From a virus, in IMG/VR virus record IMGVR_UViG_3300028590_000060, positions 1 through 34,894 of that record: DNA of 34,894 nucleotides. The stretch is one strand, 5' to 3'. The position numbers and the translations under genes are program-made. Shown in pieces: positions 14,263 through 21,009 of this stretch; within the stretch, counting starts at the first letter, position 1, and each line of letters starts with the position of its first letter. The notes under the pieces were generated by a model, which was given only the letters and a program-made list of their open reading frames with translations, had not been told where the DNA came from and searched no databases.

Positions 14263-15620
14263 TTTGCCTCGCCGTGTTCGCGTTCAAAGTCACGCAAAAC
14301 GACGGCTTTTCCGCGTTTCCCCGCATTCGTAATGCGGGGGTCACAGGTTCGAGTCCTGTAAGCGGCACCATCGTTTCGCCCTTGAATCTGCGCTTTTCCC
14401 GATTCTCGGTCAACCAAAATCGTGGCCGCATTCCCTGTTTTGGACAGCCGATGGACAGCGGAATACTGGTAGGCAGCGGCCATCACGCGCCGGAAAACCT
14501 TGGACAGCGCAGCCTTGGCTTCTGCCATGTGATTCGGATCGTACTTGGCGTAGCGCGCTGTGACCGATTTCACGGCCTCATGGCCCAACAGGCTCTCGAT
14601 CTGGATCGCCGGGACCGTTCCCATTTTCCGCAGTTCGGTCGCCACAGTGTACCGAATCGTCTTCGGAACTGCTTCGGGAGGGAGGTCGAGCACGCGCCGT
14701 ACCGTCCGCCAAGCTCGCTTGCGCGACTTTACCGGCTCTGACTTGTCCAACGCCCACTGACGCAGGAACGGGCGCACCTCGTCGATCGCGGGGACGATAG
14801 GATTGCGCTTTCTGGTCCTGGCCTTTCCCTGCGGGTGAAGGTCGATCAGGCCGTGCGCATCGTCATACTGTGTGCGCGCATCGAACGCCAACGCGGCCTC
14901 GGGGCGGCAAGCCGTCGCCAGTTGGAGGGCCAGCCACCGGAACATGCCAATGCCGTCCTTGTCAGTCGCGGACATCGCGGCAACGGCGATGATCGCGCCG
15001 AGCTGATCGACGGTGTAGAGATATTCCCGCGCCGTCGAGCGGTGCCGCTTGTCCACCTTGGCGAGCTTATTCGCCATCGGGATGCGGCCAAAGTCGATCT
15101 GGCGGTTGATCGCCGCGCCAATGCGGGCAAGGTCGGAATGAACGGTCTCACCGCGGACACCATCGCTGCGGTGCCGATAGGTCTTTCCAGCCCAATCAAC
15201 CTCGTAATTGTGCGGCTCCATGCGCCAGGTGATGAAGCGCGCAAACATCGATGTATCGGCGGCTGCGATCGTCACGCCTGCATTCCCATCCTCGATGAGG
15301 AAGCCAAAGAAATGGCGGATCGAGCAGGCGATGGAATCGGGGCGCTCAGCCTTGCGGCCATGCTCCTCCCAATAGGCCATGATCGCTGGCACGAGCCCCG
15401 CAACCTCGCTCGCCTGCGGCTGTTTGGATCTGATCCGATCAACGTGCGCGTGAAGCCATGCCTTGGCATCGTCTACGCCCTTGCACTTAGTGCTGAGATA
15501 TACGACCTGGCGACTTCCCTTCCGGTAGGTAGCGGCCTGCCAGATGTTGGGAGACATGCCGTCCCTGCGCTTGTCGAGCCAGAAGTCTCCGACGACATAG
15601 GGGCTATCTTGACGGGACAC
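14259..15620 (-). CDS. int: Tyrosine-recombinase integrase
   Basis: The 453-aa protein has an N-terminal arm-binding-type domain (8-60), a SAM-like core-binding domain (70-175) and a catalytic domain (200-378). The first catalytic Arg is R239 (ATACRPEAAL), the second R323 (PKTIRYT, with Lys in place of the usual His at 320), then H347 (SLLGHE) and the nucleophile Y357 (TARYAKYDP). The last 75 residues run over the arm repeats and the attP core. The start is a GTG at 15620 with GAGGAG upstream, and it overlaps the previous frame by about 150 bases. In a lysogen the C-terminal tail beyond residue 434 would be replaced by host-coded residues. Confidence 0.92.
   Translation of the reverse strand: MSRQDSPYVVGDFWLDKRRDGMSPNIWQAATYRKGSRQVVYLSTKCKGVDDAKAWLHAHVDRIRSKQPQASEVAGLVPAIMAYWEEHGRKAERPDSIACSIRHFFGFLIEDGNAGVTIAAADTSMFARFITWRMEPHNYEVDWAGKTYRHRSDGVRGETVHSDLARIGAAINRQIDFGRIPMANKLAKVDKRHRSTAREYLYTVDQLGAIIAVAAMSATDKDGIGMFRWLALQLATACRPEAALAFDARTQYDDAHGLIDLHPQGKARTRKRNPIVPAIDEVRPFLRQWALDKSEPVKSRKRAWRTVRRVLDLPPEAVPKTIRYTVATELRKMGTVPAIQIESLLGHEAVKSVTARYAKYDPNHMAEAKAALSKVFRRVMAAAYQYSAVHRLSKTGNAATILVDRESGKAQIQGRNDGAAYRTRTCDPRITNAGKRGKAVVLRDFEREHGEAK
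14321..14370 (+). other. attP core: 3' part of a tRNA-Thr(CGT) gene
   Basis: The 50 bases fold by standard tRNA rules from the anticodon stem to CCA. They comprise stem CCGCA/TGCGG, loop TTCGTAA with anticodon CGT, variable region GGGTC, T arm ACAGG-TTCGAGT-CCTGT, acceptor strand AAGCGGC, discriminator A and CCA. The 5' half (acceptor 5' strand and D arm) is absent, so this is not a working tRNA but the phage copy of the attachment core. It is read in antisense by the end of the integrase gene (residues 417-434, AAYRTRTCDPRITNAG), a typical signature of integrases next to tRNA sites. Confidence 0.9.
14441..14462 (+). repeat. attP arm repeat, right pair
   Basis: TGGACAGCCGA and TGGACAGCGGA occur in tandem, identical to the pair at 14223 and 70 bp to the right of the core. 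A further half copy, TGGACAGCGCA, lies at 14501-14511. They fall inside the integrase coding sequence (SAVHRLS). Confidence 0.6.
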
Positions 15621-15772
15621 CGGGCCTGTAACTCCTCGATTTTTCTCTGCGTGACGGTCTGGATTACACCAAGGCCGGCGAGCACCGCCATCTCTTCGGA
15701 CGACACGTTGAACCCGGTGCCGTTGCGAAGCGCGCGCTCCATCTTTTTGGCGAGGCTCAACACGTCGCCCAC
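15473..15772 (-). CDS. Small helical protein overlapping the integrase start (99 aa)
   Basis: A GTG start with GGAGG eight bases upstream gives MGDVLSLAKKMERALRNGTGFNVSSEEMAVLAGLGVIQ in pieces. This is a credible helical small protein for about 58 residues. The rest (PMSSETSGSTSAGTACL...) is read through the integrase start in another frame and looks like non-native sequence. Either a long natural overlap exists (about 148 bases) or an older stop near QARC was lost. Function unknown. Confidence 0.5.
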   Translation of the reverse strand: MGDVLSLAKKMERALRNGTGFNVSSEEMAVLAGLGVIQTVTQRKIEELQARCPVKIAPMSSETSGSTSAGTACLPTSGRPLPTGREVARSYISALSARA

Positions 15773-15812
15773 GGTTACCGCCTCCCCGGTATAGAGTAGG
15801 GATAAAGGGGGG

Positions 15813-15998
15813 TCATGGCTCCACAAGCTCCCCGTTGCGGTCCTTGACCAACTTCTCGCCATCGGCATAGACGGCGTAGCGGTCGCCAGCGAAATACGCG
15901 CCGTACCATGCCATAACTTGCGGCATGCTCGCTGTATCGCACCGGACAGTGGCCACCTTAGGCCTCGCGTCGCTGTTGACGAACCGAAGCTCGATCAT
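15813..15998 (-). CDS. Small hypothetical protein (61 aa)
   Basis: The product begins MIELRFVNSDARPKVATVRC and continues with an aromatic middle (MAWYGAYFAGDRYAVYADGEKLVKDRNGELVEP). The look is of a small beta-strand protein. GGGGGC and TTAGG precede the ATG. It lies one base past the stop of the previous gene. Family not recognised. Confidence 0.6.
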   Translation of the reverse strand: MIELRFVNSDARPKVATVRCDTASMPQVMAWYGAYFAGDRYAVYADGEKLVKDRNGELVEP

Positions 15999-15999
15999 C

Positions 16000-16167
16000 C
16001 TAAGCCCCCACCGCCTTACGCATGGTATCCACAGAGGGATATGCGAGCAGGCCGTGACGTGCTGCGTAGCCCGGCCGTGCCGCTGCTATTCGCGCGCGGA
16101 TCATCGCCAACTCGCGTTCGGCGCGTTCCTGTTGCTGGAATAGACGGGCCAGTTGGCTATCGGTCAT
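16000..16167 (-). CDS. Small helical protein (55 aa)
   Basis: MTDSQLARLFQQQERAERELAMIRARIAAARPGYAARHG suggests one long charged helix, probably a coiled coil. No good ribosome site is visible before this ATG, so the start is uncertain; in-frame ATG codons further upstream would run into the neighbouring gene. Function unknown. Confidence 0.5.
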   Translation of the reverse strand: MTDSQLARLFQQQERAERELAMIRARIAAARPGYAARHGLLAYPSVDTMRKAVGA

Positions 16168-16219
16168 CGAATTAGCGGGGCCGTTTATTGGACTGGCGCC
16201 CCGTCCCTGGGAGAAACTG

Positions 16220-16423
16220 TTACGCGAGCGGCTTGCCGCGGTTCTGGCGGAGGCCACCGGTCATCCGATCGACCTTGGCCTGCAAGGCGTCGCGCTCGGC
16301 AAGCACCTCTTTCAGCGCAGCGCCGTTCGTTTTGGCGGTGTTGCGCCACAGGTCGCGCGAGATACACGCCGCTTTCGCGAGCTTTGCGGTATTGTCGAAC
16401 GTGGATTTCAGTACGATCATCAT
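16220..16423 (-). CDS. Small coiled-coil protein (67 aa)
   Basis: AGGAGG stands just upstream of two consecutive ATG codons (16423 and 16420); the second has the better spacing. The product (MIVLKSTFDNTAKLAKAACISRD ... LKEVLAERDALQAKVDRM) is helical with a heptad pattern at the end. It follows ninB in the recombination part of the operon. Function unknown. Confidence 0.6.
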   Translation of the reverse strand: MMIVLKSTFDNTAKLAKAACISRDLWRNTAKTNGAALKEVLAERDALQAKVDRMTGGLRQNRGKPLA

Positions 16424-16429
16424 AGCCTC

Positions 16430-16828
16430 CTAGGCAGCGTGTTGATGGGGTTCGGACCAGCGAACATCGTGCCTGGCGCCGAATGCGTAGATCAACTCAA
16501 TCAGGGCAGCGAACTGCTCCACCGTGAGCGTCGATGACTTGAGGCCGACCGGGAACATGCCTTGCCCCTCAAGTGCGGGCAGGTATCGCATCTCGGTCCC
16601 GAGCGCGTTCATGAAGCGGTGCTTGATGTCCTCTGTCGAGAACACGTCGAATCCTGGCACTTGCTGCTGGATATCCTTGAGCATCGGCCAGAGCTTGCGG
16701 TTCTGCGCGTCGCGGCGGGTCTCGGCCCCGAGCTTCATGACGTAGCCATGATCCGCGCCGTCGATCAGGCGCTTGGCGTAGGCACGCTGGGTTTCACCGA
16801 TCAGGCGGACGGAGATAGGATTACTCAT
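16430..16828 (-). CDS. ninB: NinB-like recombination protein
   Basis: At 132 aa the product is close to lambda NinB (about 146 aa). It shows the family's features: an N-terminal RLIGETQRAYAKRLIDGA, KLWPMLKDIQQQV, the central EDIKHRFMNALGTEMRYLPALEGQGMFPVGLKSS (in pieces) and TVEQFAALIELIYAFGA. NinB (Orf) binds single-stranded DNA and helps phage recombination, partly replacing host RecFOR. It overlaps the nuclease gene by eight bases and lies three genes after the annealing protein, forming a recombination block. Confidence 0.85.
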   Translation of the reverse strand: MSNPISVRLIGETQRAYAKRLIDGADHGYVMKLGAETRRDAQNRKLWPMLKDIQQQVPGFDVFSTEDIKHRFMNALGTEMRYLPALEGQGMFPVGLKSSTLTVEQFAALIELIYAFGARHDVRWSEPHQHAA

Positions 16829-17168
16829 CGTTCTCAGCCTCCAGCCATTTGAAGCGGTGTGGCGAGCGCGCGGCGAACTCGGTGGCCAGCGCCTTCATGC
16901 TGATCCCGTACCGCGCCTCAAAAGGCGGTTCTCCGATGCGATGCTGCTCGGTGTGATGACCCCGACACAAGCTGATGACCCATTTGTCATGCGGTTTGTG
17001 CGCCATTCCCCCGCCAGTGCCGACGCGTACGTGGGAGGCCTCGATAGGCACGTCCTCACAGCCGGGGACGCAGCAGGCGTGCCCCCGCACCCAGGCCCGA
17101 TGCCCCGGAAACCGGTTGGCCTCTTTAACCTTCGTGCTGTTGTGCTTGCGGCGCCGGGGAATCGTCAT
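16821..17168 (-). CDS. HNH-type nuclease, DUF968/Ref-like
   Basis: The 115-aa protein has Cys pairs at CCVPGC (34-40) and a His-rich segment SHVRVGTGGGMAHKPHDKWVISLCRGHHTEQH, matching the HNH-like core of DUF968-type phage proteins (compare P1 Ref). These proteins can cut DNA during recombination. The start overlaps the stop of the upstream gene, the end overlaps ninB. The likely role is processing of recombination intermediates. No close family name beyond DUF968-like can be given. Confidence 0.7.
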   Translation of the reverse strand: MTIPRRRKHNSTKVKEANRFPGHRAWVRGHACCVPGCEDVPIEASHVRVGTGGGMAHKPHDKWVISLCRGHHTEQHRIGEPPFEARYGISMKALATEFAARSPHRFKWLEAENDE

Positions 17169-17386
17169 GCCCTGCTCTCCCGCCAGTAGCGCGTGCAGCG
17201 CTCTATCTCGCGCTGGCGATAATCGGGGTCGGTTGCATAGCGCTGGCGTCGATCCGCGTACTGGCGGACCCGCTTGCGGAACGTCGCCAGATCGCGGCGC
17301 TCCTCCTGCGTAAGTTCCCGATCGAGCGACAGCAGCTCGTTCAGCCTGTTCTCTGCGTAGCAGGGTGGGCGATTGGCGCGCAGCAT
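17165..17386 (-). CDS. Small basic protein (73 aa)
   Basis: The start shares bases with the stop of the annealing-protein gene (TGATG), and the stop overlaps the nuclease start (ATGA). The product is Arg-rich: LTQEERRDLATFRKRVRQYADRRQRYATDPDYRQREIERC. It is helical and may bind nucleic acid. No family is recognised. Its place between two recombination genes suggests an accessory role. Confidence 0.6.
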   Translation of the reverse strand: MLRANRPPCYAENRLNELLSLDRELTQEERRDLATFRKRVRQYADRRQRYATDPDYRQREIERCTRYWRESRA

Positions 17387-18048
17387 CACGCGGCTTTCTG
17401 CTGAGGGTTGGCGAGCCATTCCTTGACGGCATCGATATTGCCGTAGGTCAGGTCCTTGAGGCTGGTCACGCCAAGGAAACCACATAGGTCGATCGCGCTA
17501 AGCTGGCGTTCGGTCAGCTTGTCGGTGATCCAGTCGCGGGTCTTGTCGTTGATCTTCGCGTCAGGTGGCGGGGCGTTCGCGGCGCGCTCGACCTCGGCGT
17601 ACTCCGCCTTTGTCGCCGTGACGTACTTGTCGTCCTCAAACATTCCCATGTGGATGTCGCCGCCGACCCCGACGAACTTGAAGGCGTTATTGAGGGCGTC
17701 CGTGAATGCCTTCTTTGCGGCCTCGTCATCAACGAACAGTTTGCCGTCGTTGCGGCGGGTTACGGCTTTATCTCCGCCCACCCCCCACAGGACATTGTCC
17801 TTATTCCCATGCCAAGCCGAAACGGTGCAGTACACGAGAACTTCCCCGTCGCCGACATGCACGTACTCATGCTGCGGCTTTTCCATGCCCCAACCGACGC
17901 CACACGGGCCGAATTGTGCGGTAAGCTGGCGGATGATCCAGATCGGCTTGATCGCCGTGCCCTTGAAGCCTCCCGACCGGTTGAACGGCTTGGTGTGCCT
18001 CGGGTCCGTCTTCGACAGGGCGTTCCAAAGTTCGAGGTTGTCGCTCAT
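17386..18048 (-). CDS. Probable single-strand annealing protein (Rad52-superfamily-like)
   Basis: The 220-aa product starts LWNALSKTDPRHTKPF, then GTAIKPIWIIRQLTAQFGPCGVGWG, a strand-rich core with VLVYCTVSAWHGN, and DALNNAFKFVGVGGDIHMGMFEDDKYV (about 118-144). The alternating strand core followed by an ALxxAFxxxGxGxD helix resembles phage ERF/Sak-type annealing proteins. A flexible linker (ANAPPPDAK) and a small C-terminal domain (165-215) follow. Nearby ninB and DUF968-like genes support a recombination role. The family assignment is inference from pattern and context; no HMM was run. Confidence 0.5.
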   Translation of the reverse strand: MSDNLELWNALSKTDPRHTKPFNRSGGFKGTAIKPIWIIRQLTAQFGPCGVGWGMEKPQHEYVHVGDGEVLVYCTVSAWHGNKDNVLWGVGGDKAVTRRNDGKLFVDDEAAKKAFTDALNNAFKFVGVGGDIHMGMFEDDKYVTATKAEYAEVERAANAPPPDAKINDKTRDWITDKLTERQLSAIDLCGFLGVTSLKDLTYGNIDAVKEWLANPQQKAA

Positions 18049-18755
18049 GCTGCCCGCTTCCTTTCGTGGAACAGTACGCCGGGGACGGCACCGCGAGTGC
18101 CGCGCGCGTCCTCATCGGCGAGTTGCTGGAGCAAGGCCTCGAACCGGTCTGGCGAGCGCTTCAGGTAGAAGTTGATCGCGGCACGGCGGTCAGTGATCTC
18201 GGCTTCCCAATGGGTGCGCAGTCCGATTGAGCGCCCTCCCGTCGATATCAGCGGCTTGGCCTTGTCGGCACGTGCCGCCTCCTTTGTGAGCCTGTAAGCG
18301 GCCTTGATCGCTGCCTCAGCCTGTTCGGCGTCTTCAAGGCGTCCGGTGCCGTGCTGAGCCTGGGCAAGCTCCTGTGCGGCGATACGAGCGGCCTCAGCCT
18401 CTTGAGCGAGCCGCGCCGCTTCCGCCCGCTGCTCGGCATCGACCTTCACCTGCCATGCGCCGATGACTGTTTTTGCGACCGTCTCAAGTCGCTTGGCCTT
18501 CGCAAGCAGCGGGTTCCATTGATCCTGCACGGCCTGAGCGGCGGCATCATGCGGCTGCTTTTCGACCTTGCGTTGTTCGTCCGCCGCCTTCCACGCCTTG
18601 CGCACGCGGTCTAGGATCGTGCCTACAGCTTCGGCTTGACCCTGGGTCTCCACCGGCGCGCCATCGAGGAAGTGCTTTGCCTCGTCGTACAAGTCGCTGA
18701 TATCGACGTCATGCGCGACGAAGGGCGGCGGATTGTTATGGCCCACACCACTCAT
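18045..18755 (-). CDS. Alanine-rich coiled-coil protein, partner of the annealing gene (236 aa)
   Basis: It starts MSGVGHNNPPPF and is dominated by a long Ala/Glu/Gln helix (about 65-165, AEQRAEAARLAQEAEAARIAAQELAQ), with a C-terminal basic part (FYLKRSPDRFEALLQQLADEDARG). The start and stop each overlap neighbours by four bases. Similar proteins beginning MSGxGHNNPP lie upstream of annealing proteins in alphaproteobacterial phages. A role with the annealing protein is possible. No enzyme motif is visible. Confidence 0.6.
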   Translation of the reverse strand: MSGVGHNNPPPFVAHDVDISDLYDEAKHFLDGAPVETQGQAEAVGTILDRVRKAWKAADEQRKVEKQPHDAAAQAVQDQWNPLLAKAKRLETVAKTVIGAWQVKVDAEQRAEAARLAQEAEAARIAAQELAQAQHGTGRLEDAEQAEAAIKAAYRLTKEAARADKAKPLISTGGRSIGLRTHWEAEITDRRAAINFYLKRSPDRFEALLQQLADEDARGTRGAVPGVLFHERKRAA

Positions 18756-18961
18756 GCCGCCCGCTCCATGTGCCAGGCTACGGATGTCCGAAGCCGCTCG
18801 ACAGCATCCTGAGGGCTGTGCCGCGATGCACCACACGCCGGGCCGCGGTATCCTTCCGGCTCAGCGATCCACCAGCCCTTGCCGTCGTGATGCACGGTGA
18901 CAGGGTATTCCTTGCCCCATAGCGTGACGGTGGCGGGCTTGAGCTGCGTTACAGCGTTCAT
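18752..18961 (-). CDS. Small hypothetical protein (69 aa)
   Basis: MNAVTQLKPATVTLWGKEYPVTVHHDGKGWWIAEPEGYRG (in pieces) indicates a small beta-sheet domain. The C-terminus is helical (DAVERLRTSVAWHMERAA). Both ends overlap neighbours by four bases. Function unknown. Confidence 0.65.
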   Translation of the reverse strand: MNAVTQLKPATVTLWGKEYPVTVHHDGKGWWIAEPEGYRGPACGASRHSPQDAVERLRTSVAWHMERAA

Positions 18962-19824
18962 GCTTCAGCTCCGGGGTTGGATGGGGAGGAAGGTTGGGCG
19001 TCCCCGGCTGCGCCGGTCGCGCTGGCGGGCTTCGCCCCAAGCCCCTGCGGGTCTTGGCCTTCGGCGCTCATCGCTGACGTGGGTTCAGGGAAATATTCGA
19101 GCAGCCTAGCGCGCCAGTAATCGCGCGATGCCTGCCACTCCGGGCCGACGCTTTCGCGCATTACTGGGTCGGAACTTTCGCTCTCAAACTCGCGAAGACG
19201 CTCTGGCGTATAGACTGGCTTCAGCCGTACCTCGACCTGCTCATCATCCAGCAATCCCTTCTCGCGCATCTCAAAAAGAGTGACTTTGTAGCGCTCGAAT
19301 AGTTGGTCGTAGATACCGTGTTCAGCCTTGCGCCACCGATAGTGGTTGGTCTGCGAACGCAGCCCTTCCTCATATCGATTGAGGCGTTCAACGGCGCGGT
19401 CGATGGCTTGCGCATGTATCGCGACTTGAATTTGGTTGAGCAACGAGCGGCGGTCAGCGTCTTCGATGCCCGCGCCGCTGTAGCGCTCGGCCATGCAGTA
19501 TACGAAGCGTTCGCGGACGCTTTCATCTCGCCATAGACCTTCCGCCAGTTCGTCGGCGGGAACGCGGCGCAGGATCAGGTCAACGAAGTCCTCAACCGGG
19601 ATGCGCATTTCACCGTCGCTGAACGAAAGGTTCGGCATAGGGTTTTCGGACGCGCCCCACTTGTTGTACGTGCTAGCCACCTTGGCGGGTTCATCATGGT
19701 TGTCGGGAACAGTGATGGTGTAGCCACCGACTTTGAACAGGCGCTCGCCATTGACGATTGCATCTGGCTCTTTGGCGCTGGCGCGGTTGCCCCATGCGTC
19801 GTAAATTGGTGCTACGGCGCTCAT
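18958..19824 (-). CDS. Hypothetical early protein (288 aa)
   Basis: GGAG lies eleven bases before the ATG (MSAVAPIYDAWGNRASAKEPD). A beta-rich N-terminus (20-60, NGERLFKVGGYTITVPDNHDEPA) is followed by an acidic helical part (FSDGEMRIPVEDFVDLILRRVPADELAEGLW), a long helical region (120-240) and a low-complexity tail rich in Gly, Ala, Ser and Pro. It is the largest gene of the early-left operon after the integrase. No family recognised. Confidence 0.6.
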   Translation of the reverse strand: MSAVAPIYDAWGNRASAKEPDAIVNGERLFKVGGYTITVPDNHDEPAKVASTYNKWGASENPMPNLSFSDGEMRIPVEDFVDLILRRVPADELAEGLWRDESVRERFVYCMAERYSGAGIEDADRRSLLNQIQVAIHAQAIDRAVERLNRYEEGLRSQTNHYRWRKAEHGIYDQLFERYKVTLFEMREKGLLDDEQVEVRLKPVYTPERLREFESESSDPVMRESVGPEWQASRDYWRARLLEYFPEPTSAMSAEGQDPQGLGAKPASATGAAGDAQPSSPSNPGAEA

Positions 19825-19991
19825 GCGATATCTCCACGCGAGGGATTGAAGCCCGAAGGGGCGAGACGGGAACCGGCTCGATGGCGAAGCCACGAAAGCC
19901 CGTCCCGGAGGGCGCGCCAGATCAGTTCGATGCTGGCAACAGCAAAAGCCAAAGCCCCCATAGAGCCAACCAATAGAAGGAACTCACCCAC
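19821..19991 (-). CDS. Small membrane protein (56 aa)
   Basis: A GTG start with GAGGAG seven bases upstream gives MGEFLLLVGSMGALAFAVASIELIW, a single membrane span at the N-terminus, followed by a basic tail (RALRDGLSWLRHRAGSRL). The predicted orientation is tail in the cytoplasm. It overlaps both neighbours. Small early membrane proteins of this type often act in superinfection exclusion or host takeover, but there is no direct evidence here. Confidence 0.55.
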   Translation of the reverse strand: MGEFLLLVGSMGALAFAVASIELIWRALRDGLSWLRHRAGSRLAPSGFNPSRGDIA

Positions 19992-20163
19992 GACGGTTCT
20001 CCTCAATCATCAGGCGAGCGCGTTCAGCAGCTCCACCGTTCATGTCGCTCATCAGTTGAGCATGGGCTTTGACGAGGCTCTGGCGGTATGGCTCTAGAGC
20101 TACGCTTGCCATGAGACGGTCTAGGCGTTCATAGCCTCCGCGTGCCCGGGGGAGGTCGGTCAT
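19984..20163 (-). CDS. Small hypothetical protein (59 aa)
   Basis: MTDLPRARGGYERLDRLMAS, then a helical region (LEPYRQSLVKAHAQLMSDM) and an Arg-rich end. The start overlaps the stop of the upstream gene (ATGA), and its end contains the ribosome site of the next gene. Function unknown. Confidence 0.6.
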   Translation of the reverse strand: MTDLPRARGGYERLDRLMASVALEPYRQSLVKAHAQLMSDMNGGAAERARLMIEENRRG

Positions 20164-20528
20164 TCCCCGAACCCTCCCGGTTGACAACAGGTGTGACCGC
20201 CTCCCAACCCATTAGAGGCATCATCACCCTGAACTTTGGCGATTAGCGCGCGGTGGCTTTTGATGCGGGCCATCGCCGTGTCGCGCTCAATGGTCATCTG
20301 ACTAAGAGCGTCCAGCCAATCGAGGTCGCCTTCCAGCGCCTCAACCAGCACAGCCTTGTCAGCTTCGAGACGGGTGACTTCGGTCATCGCTGTGTGCCAG
20401 CGTCGGTACCAAAGTCCGCCCGCCTTGTTAGCGTTGGGCTCCTCCGGCAAAGCTGCGCATGGACCCTCATGCCCGCCAGCGCGCGTGCAGTACCATCCAG
20501 ATGGCGGAAGGTCGCAAACCTCAGCCAT
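20160..20528 (-). CDS. Hypothetical protein with Cys-rich N-terminal motif (122 aa)
   Basis: The N-terminus CDLPPSGWYCTRAGGHEGPCAALP (residues 5-28; C5, C14, H20, C24) is a recurrent small motif in phage proteins and could bind zinc. A helical segment with heptads follows (45-100, MTEVTRLEADKAVLVEALEGDLDWLDAL). The tail carries a second Cys pair (HTCCQPGG). The start overlaps the previous stop (TAATG). Confidence 0.6.
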   Translation of the reverse strand: MAEVCDLPPSGWYCTRAGGHEGPCAALPEEPNANKAGGLWYRRWHTAMTEVTRLEADKAVLVEALEGDLDWLDALSQMTIERDTAMARIKSHRALIAKVQGDDASNGLGGGHTCCQPGGFGE

Positions 20529-20692
20529 TATCCTTCCCCTTTTGTAATAGAGGGGGGAGGTGCTGCGCGCTTGGGCAGCCCGCGCCGCAACTCTTCCTGT
20601 AGGATGTGAATGTAGAAGCGTTCTCGATCCTCTTGCGTCATGGCCTCAATCCGCTTTTCAGCGCGGGCAATGGCTTTGGAAAGCGCGCTCAA
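20528..20692 (-). CDS. Small helical protein with TTG start (54 aa)
   Basis: The frame opens with TTG overlapping the stop of the upstream gene (TTGA) and closes with TAA overlapping the next ATG. The product reads MSALSKAIARAEKRIEAMTQ, then EDRERFYIHILQEELRRGLPK and a Pro-rich end. It is likely one or two helices. An internal ATG (codon 18) is an alternative start. The gap would otherwise be the only empty one in this part of the operon. Confidence 0.55.
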   Translation of the reverse strand: MSALSKAIARAEKRIEAMTQEDRERFYIHILQEELRRGLPKRAAPPPSITKGEG

Positions 20693-21009
20693 GACACGAC
20701 CCCCTTCGCAACCGGGGCAATGCTCATCATGAGCCGCCTCATTTCAGGGAAGTAGCCAGTGAAATACGGGTCGCTGTCCCCATCACAGGGCGTGTCGGGA
20801 AGGTTGCCCGCGATCACGTCGATCAGCGCCTGAAACCCTTCGCCCTGCGTCCAATCGTTCATGGCGCGCACGCAATCGATGCCCTCGTAGCTTTCGTAGA
20901 AGGAGCCATCCTGCATCTTGCGATCAGCAAGGCGAATGGCGCTCACCATCGCGTTCCAGCGCGCAAGCTCAACAGCTTGGCGGGGATCGATGCCTGCTGG
21001 CGCGTTCAT
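20689..21009 (-). CDS. Hypothetical protein (106 aa)
   Basis: MNAPAGIDPRQAVELARWNAMVSAIRLADRK begins a helical acidic protein, with GSFYESYEGIDCVRAMNDWTQGEGFQALIDVIAG in the middle and a tail DPYFTGYFPEMRRLM. The start overlaps the stop of the zinc-ribbon-like gene. Function unknown. Confidence 0.6.
   Translation of the reverse strand: MNAPAGIDPRQAVELARWNAMVSAIRLADRKMQDGSFYESYEGIDCVRAMNDWTQGEGFQALIDVIAGNLPDTPCDGDSDPYFTGYFPEMRRLMMSIAPVAKGVVS

Noticed and set aside
14321-14370. A complete tRNA gene
   Set aside because: Only the 3' part from anticodon stem to CCA is present; the acceptor 5' strand and D arm are missing, and the surrounding bases are integrase coding sequence.
14171-14431. A minus-strand 86-codon frame with GLEPVTPALR
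   Set aside because: This is a known false pattern produced by translating the complement of a tRNA 3' end; it crosses two real genes in another frame.
14835-15794. A 319-codon open frame on the plus strand
   Set aside because: It lies opposite the integrase gene, has no ribosome site and no protein family pattern. High-GC codon bias explains long antisense frames.
16025-16033. A DnaA box as an origin
   Set aside because: A single near-consensus site inside a coding gene, without a cluster or AT-rich stretch, is not enough.
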